The notes below the pieces were generated by a model that was not told where the DNA came from, ran no database searches, and was given only the letters and a program-made list of their open reading frames with translations. Source: Scatomorpha merdavium (GTDB lineage Bacteria > Bacillota > Clostridia > Oscillospirales > Oscillospiraceae). Taken from it: a DNA stretch of 28,033 nucleotides. Of the stretch, positions 15,232 through 21,812 are shown one piece after another (position 1 is the first letter of the stretch; each line of letters starts with the position of its first letter). Location: contig DVIJ01000069.1 of the NCBI GenBank assembly GCA_018711415.1, forward strand, positions 1 to 28,033, written 5' to 3'. A program made the position numbers and the translations under genes.

Positions 15232-16920
15232 ATGGCTAAGGAAGTTGTAATGCCGAAGCTCGGCCTCACGATGACGGAAGGCACTGTAGAGGCCTGGCTC
15301 AAGAACGAGGGAGACGAGGTCAAGGAGGGCGAAAAGCTCTTTTCAGTCTCGACGGACAAGCTGACGAACGACATTGAGGCCACAGTCTCCGGCAAGCTGC
15401 TGAAGATCCTGGTCCCGGCTGGGGAGACCGTGGCCTGCCTGACCCCCGTGGCCGTCATCGGCGCGGAGGGCGAGAGCTACGCTGCCGCCCCGGCCAAGAC
15501 CGCGGCCCCGGCGAAGGCCGAGGAAAAATCCGCGGAGGGCGGCGGAGTCCTGGTGATCGGCGGCGGGCCGGGCGGCTACGTCGCGGCTATACGCGCGGCG
15601 CAGCTGGGCGCCAAGGTCACGCTCGCAGAGCGCGCCGAGATAGGCGGAACCTGTCTCAACCGGGGCTGTATGCCCACAAAGGCCCTGCTGCACAGCTCCG
15701 AGGTCTATGAGCTCGCCACGAACTCTGTGGACATAGGCATCATCGGCCGGGACGTGGCAGTGGACTGGCCGCGCGTGCAGGCGACGCGCCAGTCGGTCTC
15801 CGACAAGCTGACCGGCGGCGTCCGCGCTCTGATGCGCGCCAATAAGGTCACGGTTGTGGAGGGAGAAGCCAAGTTTACCGGACCGAAAACGGTTAAAGTG
15901 GGGGACAAGACCCTGAATCCCGACAAAATAATCATAGCAGTGGGGTCAAAGCCCGTAATGCCGCCCATACCCGGATTGAAGGAATGCCCGGCCTGCATAG
16001 ACTCGACGGCCTGCCTCAAGCTGGACCACATCCCGGAGAGCCTCGTCGTTATCGGCGGCGGCGTCATCGGTGTGGAGCTGGGCAGCGTATACCGCCGCTT
16101 CGGCTCGAAGGTGTCCGTTCTGGAGCTGCAGGACCGCATCCTGCCGCAGATGGACGGCGAGCTCGCGGAGCTGGCGGCGGCGCAGCTCGTGGCGGAGGGC
16201 ATGGACCTGCGCACCGGAGCTAAGGTAACGCGCGTGGACACGACTACGAACGGAGCGGCGGTCCACGCGGAGATCGGCGGGAAGGACACGGTCTTTGAGG
16301 CTGAGAAGGTCCTGGTTTGCGTCGGTCGGAGCCCGAATCTGGAGGGCCTGGGCCTTGACAAGGCGGGCATAGCCGTCGAGGGCGGCTTCATAAAGGTGGA
16401 CAAGCGGCTCGAGACGAGCGTCCCCGGCGTCTTTGCCGTGGGAGACTGCTCCGGGCGTCTGATGCTGGCCCACGCGGCGATGGCCATGGGCGAGGCCGCG
16501 GCGGAAAACGCCATGGGCGGCGAGGCCGGCTTCAACGAGGACATGAGCCCCGCATGCGCCTACGTCGGCCCAGAGATAGCGGGTGTCGGCTACACGGAGG
16601 AGCGGGCGAAGGAACTGGGCATTGAATACATCGTCGGCCGTTTCCCGACGAGCGCGAACGGCAGGAGCCTGGTCTCCGGCTGCACGGGCGGGATCATAAA
16701 GGTCCTGGCCGGGCCGAAGTTCGGAGAGATCCTGGGCGTACACATCCTGGCGCCCAGCGCGACGGAGCTCATAGAGGAGGCTGCGCTGGCTATCAGACTG
16801 GAGGCTACACTTGACGAGCTGACGGACACTATCCACTGCCATCCGACGGTGGCGGAGGCCCTGCGCGAGGCGGCCCTGGCCGCGCAGAAGCGGGCCATAC
16901 ACATCCCGAACAAGAAGTGA
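15232..16920 (+). CDS. acoL: Dihydrolipoamide dehydrogenase (E3) with N-terminal lipoyl domain
   Basis: 562 aa, about 100 longer than plain E3 because of an N-terminal lipoyl domain (1-78, Lys43 in STDKLTN) and an Ala/Lys linker. The flavoprotein part has the FAD motif GGGPGG (110-115), the redox disulfide GGTCLNRGCMPTK (Cys141, Cys146), the NAD motif GGGVIGVE, GVFAVGDC, and the C-terminal HPTVAE dyad (His537, Glu542). It reoxidises dihydrolipoamide with NAD. Lipoyl-E3 is known from clostridial acetoin and pyruvate complexes. The start is ATG 15232, 5 nt after AGGAGG; GTG 15226 overlaps the ribosome site. Confidence 0.93.
   Translation: MAKEVVMPKLGLTMTEGTVEAWLKNEGDEVKEGEKLFSVSTDKLTNDIEATVSGKLLKILVPAGETVACLTPVAVIGAEGESYAAAPAKTAAPAKAEEKSAEGGGVLVIGGGPGGYVAAIRAAQLGAKVTLAERAEIGGTCLNRGCMPTKALLHSSEVYELATNSVDIGIIGRDVAVDWPRVQATRQSVSDKLTGGVRALMRANKVTVVEGEAKFTGPKTVKVGDKTLNPDKIIIAVGSKPVMPPIPGLKECPACIDSTACLKLDHIPESLVVIGGGVIGVELGSVYRRFGSKVSVLELQDRILPQMDGELAELAAAQLVAEGMDLRTGAKVTRVDTTTNGAAVHAEIGGKDTVFEAEKVLVCVGRSPNLEGLGLDKAGIAVEGGFIKVDKRLETSVPGVFAVGDCSGRLMLAHAAMAMGEAAAENAMGGEAGFNEDMSPACAYVGPEIAGVGYTEERAKELGIEYIVGRFPTSANGRSLVSGCTGGIIKVLAGPKFGEILGVHILAPSATELIEEAALAIRLEATLDELTDTIHCHPTVAEALREAALAAQKRAIHIPNKK
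15250..15278 (+). repeat. 29-bp direct repeat, copy 2 (E3 lipoyl domain)
   Basis: Identical to 13915-13943. The following bases diverge at synonymous and replacement sites, so the block of exact identity is short. Confidence 0.85.
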
Positions 16921-16933
16921 GGAGGCGAAATCC

Positions 16934-17233
16934 ATGCTCAATGCGGCGTTCATATTCATAGCGCCCGGCGCGGACCCGGCGCGGGACCGCGGCGTGGTAG
17001 AGACCCCGTCCGTGCGGCTGACGTCCATAGGAGTCTCGACCTATGAGCAGGGCGCGGCCGCAGCGGCGGAGATGGCGGAAGCGGGCTGCGGCGCGATAGA
17101 GCTTTGCGGAGGCTTCGGCATCCGCGGGACCTACCTGGTCGAGCAGGCCGTTGCGGGCAAGGCCCGTGTCGGCGCGGTGCGCTTCGACCTGCACCCCGGC
17201 CTGGAGAACAAGAGCGGCGACGAGCTGTTCTGA
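16934..17233 (+). CDS. DUF6506-like small protein, function unknown
   Basis: 99 aa. It begins with a hydrophobic beta strand (AAFIFIAPGADP) and contains the conserved-looking AGCGAIELCGGFGIRGT (about 54-70) and a VGAVRFDLHPG end. I associate this pattern with the DUF6506 family, with moderate confidence. There is no signal peptide or membrane segment. The single Cys-Gly-Gly and the Asp/His near the end could be a small-molecule site, but nothing proves it. It is the last gene of the aco operon, 13 bases after acoL with a GAGGAGG ribosome site, and a terminator follows. Confidence 0.7.
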   Translation: MLNAAFIFIAPGADPARDRGVVETPSVRLTSIGVSTYEQGAAAAAEMAEAGCGAIELCGGFGIRGTYLVEQAVAGKARVGAVRFDLHPGLENKSGDELF

Positions 17234-17254
17234 GCCGAAAAAGGATATGAAAAA

Positions 17255-17282
17255 GCCCCCTGCGCGGTTTGGCGCAGGGGGC
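17255..17282. terminator. Bidirectional terminator between the aco operon and pepF
   Basis: GCCCCCTGCGC (17255-17265) pairs with GCGCAGGGGGC (17272-17282). TTATTTT follows on the plus strand, and AAAAA precedes it (a T-run on the minus strand), so it can end both converging transcripts. Confidence 0.88.
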
Positions 17283-17296
17283 CTTATTTTGCGTTA

Positions 17297-19000
17297 TCAG
17301 ACTATGCCGCTGAGATCATATCCCTCGAGCCATTTGCCCGCGGCCTCGGCTATGGTTTTCATAGCGGCCTCGCCGAAGGGCGAATCCAGGCCCGCTCCCG
17401 CGACCAGTTCCTTGAAGGTTTTTGTGCCGGCGGGACGGGTATATGCCATGTATTTCTCCCATGCGGCCTTTGCGTCCTTCTGGATCTCCGCCCAGAACTG
17501 GAGGGAGACGGTCTGCGCGAGGCAGTAATCAATATAGTAGAAGGGGCTTTCATAGATGTGGTGCTGGCGCTGCCAGGCGCGGCCCTCGCCGTAGAAGGGG
17601 ATGTCGTCCAGCTTCATCCAGGGCATGTATACGGCGGTGAGCTCACGCCAGGTCTCGTTGCGTTCGGCGGGGCTCATCTCCGGCTTCTCGTAGACGAGGT
17701 GCTGGAAGTGGTCCACCATCGTGCCGTAGGGGATGAAGGTGAGCGCGCCGGAGAGGTGCGTGTAGCGGAACTTGCGCGCGTCCGGGCCGAAGAAGTACTC
17801 CGCCCAGGGCCAGGCGAAGAACTCCATGGACATGGAGTGGACCTCGCAGGCCTCGAGCGAGGGCCACTGGCACTCGCCGGGGACGATGAAGCGGCCCGTG
17901 AAGTTTGCAAAGGCGTGGCCGGCCTCGTGGGTGATGACCTCCACGTCGTGGGAGGTGCCGTTGAAGTTTGCAAAGATGAAGGGGCAGTTGTAGCTGCCGA
18001 GTGTGGTGCAGTAGCCGCCGCCGGCCTTGCCTTTTTTCGAGAGCACGTCGAGCAGCTCGTTGTCATACATGAAGTCGATGAACTCCGCCGTCTCAGGGCT
18101 GAGTTCGTGATAGAACTTTTTCCCCGCGGCAAGGATGTCGTCCGGAGTACCCTGGGGCTTTGGGTTGCCGCTGCGGAACTCGAGGGCGTTGTCGGCGTAG
18201 TTCATGGGGTATTCCTTGCCGAGGCGCTCGGCCTGGCGGCGGTAGACTGCGTCTGCCAGGGGGACGATGTGCTTGACAACGGCCTTGCGGAAGGCCTCAA
18301 CGTCCTCCTTTGTGTAGCAGTTGCGGCGCATACGGTCATAGCCGAGGGGGATATAGTCCGAGTGGCCGAGCTTTTTGCCCATTGCGTCGCGCAGGTGGAC
18401 GAGCTCGTCATAGATGGAGTCCAGCTTATCTTTGTGCGACATATACCAGGCGCCCTCGGCCTTCCAGGCGGCGAGGCGCTGCGCGTCGTCCGGAGACTGC
18501 TTGAAGGGCGTCAGCTGGGAGAGGGTGTAGACGCCGCCCTCGAATTCTATCTGTGCGGAGGCTAGGAGCTTTGAATATTCCGTGCAGAGCGAGTTTTCCT
18601 TCTGCAGCTCCGGGACTATCTCCGGAGAGAAGGTGCGCATGTCTATCTCCTTGTTGAGGAAGGCGATGGAGCAATATTTCTCCTCAAGCTGCGGGCGCCA
18701 CTTGCTGCCGACGAGGCTGCGATTCCAGCGGTCTACATACTCCTCCAGCTCGGGCAGGACGGCGTCGGCATACTCGACCTCGGCGTCATAGAACTTGTCC
18801 TCGGTGTTGATGTCGTGGCGGATGTGGGAGAGGGTGAACATGGTGTCGAGTTCAGCGCTGCGCCTGTCCACCTCGACAAAGACCGCATCGGCGGTCTCGA
18901 AGCTCTCAGCGGCGTCCAGCCTTGCGGCGGCGTCGGCGAGGAACTGCTTTGCGGCCTCGATATCGGGCCGTGCGTAGGGCATTTCCGGGAATTTCAACAT
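17297..19000 (-). CDS. pepF: M3-family oligoendopeptidase (PepF-like)
   Basis: 567 aa zinc metallopeptidase. The catalytic HEAGH is at 358-362, with the third zinc ligand probably a Glu in EACEVHSM (about 383-386). The segment FIFANFNGTSHDVEVITHEAG is typical of the M3 oligoendopeptidase subgroup. These cytoplasmic enzymes trim short peptides of about 5-20 residues. There is no signal peptide. ATG 19000 is preceded by GGAGGT lying within the end of the upstream small gene; only one base separates that gene's stop from this start, so translation is probably coupled. Confidence 0.92.
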   Translation of the reverse strand: MLKFPEMPYARPDIEAAKQFLADAAARLDAAESFETADAVFVEVDRRSAELDTMFTLSHIRHDINTEDKFYDAEVEYADAVLPELEEYVDRWNRSLVGSKWRPQLEEKYCSIAFLNKEIDMRTFSPEIVPELQKENSLCTEYSKLLASAQIEFEGGVYTLSQLTPFKQSPDDAQRLAAWKAEGAWYMSHKDKLDSIYDELVHLRDAMGKKLGHSDYIPLGYDRMRRNCYTKEDVEAFRKAVVKHIVPLADAVYRRQAERLGKEYPMNYADNALEFRSGNPKPQGTPDDILAAGKKFYHELSPETAEFIDFMYDNELLDVLSKKGKAGGGYCTTLGSYNCPFIFANFNGTSHDVEVITHEAGHAFANFTGRFIVPGECQWPSLEACEVHSMSMEFFAWPWAEYFFGPDARKFRYTHLSGALTFIPYGTMVDHFQHLVYEKPEMSPAERNETWRELTAVYMPWMKLDDIPFYGEGRAWQRQHHIYESPFYYIDYCLAQTVSLQFWAEIQKDAKAAWEKYMAYTRPAGTKTFKELVAGAGLDSPFGEAAMKTIAEAAGKWLEGYDLSGIV

Positions 19001-19001
19001 T

Positions 19002-19391
19002 TTACAGACTTACCTCCTGATATTCGTCCAGCTCATATTCGTAAGCGGTCTCGACGACCGCGCCTGGTTCGCTGTTTTTGGCCTCGTTTGCCTGGCGCAT
19101 GAAGTAACCGCCGATGAGCGCGCCGGCAATTATGACGACGGAGACTATCGCCGTTATGATGTACGGTTCCCAGTTGCGGTGGTGGTAGATGCCGCAGTAG
19201 TTGCCGTCCGCATCGAAGTTGAGAGTGAGGACAAAGACTCCGTCGCTCCAGGTGGCGCGTGAGCCCTCGCCTATGTCGGAGAAGATGCAGGGCTTCTTTT
19301 CCTTCGGCTCGCCGCAGGCGGCGACGATACTGTCGTAGCTGTGGTGAGATAGGTTCCCGAGAGCGACCATCTTCTTGTGGAGCTTGCTCAT
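19002..19391 (-). CDS. Small single-pass membrane protein, function unknown
   Basis: 129 aa. Residues 1-70 are soluble, with YDSIVAACGEPKEK and GVFVLTLNFDADGNYCGIYHH. A transmembrane helix follows at about 77-97 (IITAIVSVVIIAGALIGGY), then an acidic tail. The order short helix, GEP, Trp, then a strand with LxFDxxG resembles the BLIP/SmpA-like fold used by small envelope proteins, but this is only a visual analogy. The protein has no export signal, so the N-terminal domain is probably cytoplasmic. ATG 19391 has GGAGG 7 nt upstream. It is the first gene of a two-gene unit with pepF. Confidence 0.75.
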   Translation of the reverse strand: MSKLHKKMVALGNLSHHSYDSIVAACGEPKEKKPCIFSDIGEGSRATWSDGVFVLTLNFDADGNYCGIYHHRNWEPYIITAIVSVVIIAGALIGGYFMRQANEAKNSEPGAVVETAYEYELDEYQEVSL

Positions 19392-19424
19392 GTGACTGCC
19401 TCCGTTCGACTTTGAAGTTTTCTC

Positions 19425-19453
19425 ATTTTATACCTTTCGCCCCGTTTTGTAAA
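19425..19453 (-). promoter_or_regulatory. Promoter of the small membrane protein-pepF unit
   Basis: On the minus strand there is a -35 TTTACA (19448-19453), a 17-bp spacer and a -10 TAAAAT (19425-19430). Confidence 0.55.
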
Positions 19454-19528
19454 TCCCCGGAGTGCGCGGGCTATGGATAAACACTTAAAATATCCGTCTA
19501 AATCGGTCGAAATTGTTCAAAAAGCCAG

Positions 19529-19557
19529 TTGCGCGGGGGAGAAAGATGTTGTATGAT
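19529..19557 (+). promoter_or_regulatory. Promoter of xpt
   Basis: -35 TTGCGC (19529-19534), 17-bp spacer, -10 TATGAT (19552-19557). Transcription would start near 19564, leaving a leader of about 33 nt, too short for a riboswitch. Confidence 0.65.
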
Positions 19558-19596
19558 AAAAACGGTTTTCGGATTTCTGAGATGGGAGTGAGCGCC

Positions 19597-20169
19597 TTGC
19601 AGCTTCTGGAGCGCCGTATCGCGGAGGACGGGGTAGTCCTGCCCGGCGGCATACTGAAGGTCGATGGGTTCCTGAATCATCTTATGGACCCCGAGCTGTT
19701 TACCGCAATGGCAAAAGAGCTCTATCGTCTCTATGAGGGCGAGGGCATCAATAAAATACTGACGATCGAAGCGTCGGGCATCGGGCTGGCCTGCATCACA
19801 GGTCAGGTTTTCGGATGCCCTGTTTTGTTTGCCAAGAAGAACCGTACGCGCAATCTTTTCGGCGAGTTCTGGACGGCAACGGTCCACTCCTTCACACACG
19901 GAGACACCAACACCATCCTCGTCTCGAAGGACTACATAGGTCCGGAGGACAGGGTCCTCATCGTGGACGACTTCCTCGCAAACGGCGCGGCGCTTCACGG
20001 GCTGATATCCCTGGTGCGCCAGGCCGGCGCCACCGTCGTCGGAGCTGGTATCGCCATCGAAAAGGCCTTCCAGCCGGGCGGCGAGCTTATCAGGTCCGAG
20101 GGCGTCAGGGTGGAGTCCCTTGCCCGGATCAAGTCGATGTCCGACGACGGGCAGATAGAGTTTTGCTGA
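19597..20169 (+). CDS. xpt: Xanthine phosphoribosyltransferase
   Basis: 190 aa from TTG 19597 (MQLLERRIAEDGVVL), close to the usual length for Xpt (Bacillus 194 aa). It converts xanthine and PRPP to XMP. Motifs are KVDGFLNH near the N-terminus, TIEASGI, the PRPP loop VLIVDDFLANG, and GAGIAIEKAFQPGG near the C-terminus. The TTG has GGAG 8 nt upstream. The longer in-frame ATG readings (19582 and earlier) have no ribosome site and run through the promoter. No riboswitch precedes it, unlike Bacillus xpt. A guanine riboswitch follows 20 bases after its stop. Confidence 0.93.
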   Translation: MQLLERRIAEDGVVLPGGILKVDGFLNHLMDPELFTAMAKELYRLYEGEGINKILTIEASGIGLACITGQVFGCPVLFAKKNRTRNLFGEFWTATVHSFTHGDTNTILVSKDYIGPEDRVLIVDDFLANGAALHGLISLVRQAGATVVGAGIAIEKAFQPGGELIRSEGVRVESLARIKSMSDDGQIEFC

Positions 20170-20189
20170 CACTTATTATAACTTAACAT

Positions 20190-20264
20190 CGTGTCGATAT
20201 AAATTGGATGATATGGTTCCGAGGTCTCTACCCGGCCGCCGTAAATGGCCGGACTATCGGCGTG
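20190..20264 (+). promoter_or_regulatory. Guanine riboswitch (purine aptamer)
   Basis: The purine-aptamer core is intact. P1 is CGTGTCGA (20190-20197) with TCGGCGTG (20257-20264). J1/2 is TATAAATT. P2 has loop GATATGG. J2/3 is GTCTCTACC. P3 is CGGCC/GGCCG with loop CCGTAAA, and J3/1 is GACTA. The specificity base in GACTA is C (20254), which pairs with guanine; adenine riboswitches have T there. It lies in the leader of the BMP transporter operon and is followed by a terminator at 20303-20335, so guanine should turn the transporter off. Confidence 0.92.
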
Positions 20265-20302
20265 CTGAGGGGGCGCTTCCTGCGCCTTCCGGTTCGTTGT
20301 TT

Positions 20303-20335
20303 GCGGAGGCCTTTGCGGCTTCCGCCTTTTATTTT
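20303..20335 (+). terminator. Riboswitch-controlled terminator
   Basis: GCGGAGGCC (20303-20311) pairs with GGCTTCCGC (20317-20325), with one G-U, then CTTTTATTTT. A competing pairing of CTTCCG (20286-20291) with CGGAGG (20304-20309) could act as antiterminator. A second small hairpin, GGCGC/GCGCC (20272-20286), lies between the aptamer and the terminator. Confidence 0.75.
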
Positions 20336-20386
20336 GTTCTATAGGCCCCGGCCTTTAGATAAACATTACTTTTTGGAGGAGAAAAA

Positions 20387-21670
20387 ATGAAGAAGTTTCT
20401 TGCGCTTCTGCTTGCCCTTGTGATGGTCTTTGCGCTTGCCGCCTGCGGCCAGGACGCTCCCGAGACCACCGAGCCCGCCGGAGATGACGATTCGGTCACG
20501 AGCGACGCCCCTGTCAGCGATGCTCCGGAGACCGCCGGTATCCCGCTCGAGGAGATCAAGGTCGGCTTCATCTTCCTGCACGACGAGAACTCCACCTATG
20601 ACCTCAACTTCATCAACGCCGCCAAGGCCGCCTGCGAGGCTCTGGGCCTTTCCGAGGACCAGTACGTCCTGCGCACCAACGTCCCCGAGGGCCAGGAGTG
20701 CTATGACGCCGCCGCCGACCTCGCCGATGACGGCTGCAACATCGTCTTTGCCGACAGCTTCGGCCATGAGGATTTCATGATCCAGGCCGCGCGCGAGTTC
20801 CCCGAGGTGCAGTTCTGCCACGCCACCGGCACCAAGGCTCACACCGAGGGCCTTGATAATTTCCACAACGCCTTTGCTTCCATCTATGAGGGCCGCTACC
20901 TCGCCGGCATCGCCGCGGGCATGAAGCTCAACGAGATGATCGAGGCCGGCGAGATCACCGCCGAGCAGGCCAAGATGGGTTACGTCGGCGCCTTCACCTA
21001 CGCCGAGGTCATTTCCGGCTACACCAGCTTCTACCTGGGCGCCAAGAGCGTCTGCCCGAGCGTCACCATGGACGTCACCTTCACCGGTTCCTGGTACGAC
21101 GAGACCGCCGAGAAGGAAGGCGCCAACAAGCTCATTGCCGAGGGCTGCGTCCTCATCAGCCAGCACGCCGACTCCATGGGTGCCCCGACCGCCTGCGAGG
21201 ACGCCGGCGTACCGAACGTCTCCTATAACGGCAGCACCGTTGACGCCTGCCCGAACACCTTCATCGTTTCCTCCCGCATCAACTGGGAGCCCTACTTCGA
21301 GTACATGATAAACTGCGTCGTGAACGGCGAGACCATTGCCGCCGACTGGACCGGCACCATTGCCACCGGCTCCGTTGAGCTGAGCGAGGTCAACGAGGCC
21401 GCCGCTGCCGAGGGTACCGTCGAGGCCATCGAGGCCGCCAAGGCCGAGCTCGAGGCCGGCACCCTCCACGTCTTTGACGTGAACACCTTCACCGTTGGCG
21501 GCGAGACCAAGACCAGCTACATGGCCGACGTCGATACCGACCCCGACTACACCCCGGATACCGAGGCCATCGTGGACGGCTACTTCGCTGAGAGCACCTT
21601 CCGCTCCGCCCCGTACTTCGACCTCCAGATAGACGGCATCAACCTGCTCGACACCAACTTCGGCGGCTGA
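20387..21670 (+). CDS. BMP-family ABC transporter substrate-binding lipoprotein
   Basis: 427 aa. The signal peptide ends in the lipobox LAAC, with Cys20 as the lipidated residue. A Thr/Glu/Asp/Pro-rich tether follows (about 21-55), then a BMP/PnrA-type binding domain with VGFIFLHDENSTYD, NIVFADSFGHED, FASIYEGRYLAGIAAG and the CVLISQHADSMG hinge-region block. Relatives bind nucleosides. The guanine riboswitch in its leader makes a purine nucleoside or base the likely ligand. The ribosome site is GGAGGAG. It is the first gene of the importer operon and is followed by two hairpins, which usually favour an excess of binding protein. Confidence 0.9.
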   Translation: MKKFLALLLALVMVFALAACGQDAPETTEPAGDDDSVTSDAPVSDAPETAGIPLEEIKVGFIFLHDENSTYDLNFINAAKAACEALGLSEDQYVLRTNVPEGQECYDAAADLADDGCNIVFADSFGHEDFMIQAAREFPEVQFCHATGTKAHTEGLDNFHNAFASIYEGRYLAGIAAGMKLNEMIEAGEITAEQAKMGYVGAFTYAEVISGYTSFYLGAKSVCPSVTMDVTFTGSWYDETAEKEGANKLIAEGCVLISQHADSMGAPTACEDAGVPNVSYNGSTVDACPNTFIVSSRINWEPYFEYMINCVVNGETIAADWTGTIATGSVELSEVNEAAAAEGTVEAIEAAKAELEAGTLHVFDVNTFTVGGETKTSYMADVDTDPDYTPDTEAIVDGYFAESTFRSAPYFDLQIDGINLLDTNFGG

Positions 21671-21703
21671 GTTCCGCAATTTTAGCAAGTTAAACCACAC
21701 GGA

Positions 21704-21731
21704 CCGGCAAGCCCCCGCGGGGGCTTGCCGG
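21704..21731 (+). terminator. Strong hairpin between binding protein and ATPase genes
   Basis: A perfect 13-bp inverted repeat (21704-21716 with 21719-21731), very GC-rich, with no T-run directly after it. Probably an RNA-stabilising or partial-termination structure. Confidence 0.55.
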
Positions 21732-21732
21732 C

Positions 21733-21780
21733 AAAGGACAACGCAGCGGCAATTTCGCTGCGCTGTCCTTTGGAGTTTTT
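21733..21780 (+). terminator. Second hairpin with T-run, partial terminator
   Basis: AAAGGACA plus CGCAGCG (21733-21748) pairs with CGCTGCG plus TGTCCTTT (21756-21771), with one A/C mismatch, followed by GGAGTTTTT. Since the ATPase and permease genes show no other obvious promoter, it is likely leaky. Confidence 0.65.
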
Positions 21781-21812
21781 AAAGCACGGATTTTTATGGG
21801 GGAGGGAATCTT

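Noticed and set aside
17558..18565. A 335-codon plus-strand frame within the pepF region
   Set aside because: It is opposite a complete M3 peptidase with intact catalytic motifs, and its Val/Ala/Glu-rich sequence shows no domain.
19400..19596. A purine riboswitch upstream of xpt, as in Bacillus
   Set aside because: None of the conserved J2/3 or J3/1 core is present, and the promoter at 19529-19557 leaves only about 33 nt of leader.
20366..21700. A 444-codon minus-strand frame opposite the BMP lipoprotein gene
   Set aside because: Gly/Val/Leu-rich sequence generated by the strongly biased lipoprotein codons. It crosses the riboswitch terminator and has no family resemblance.
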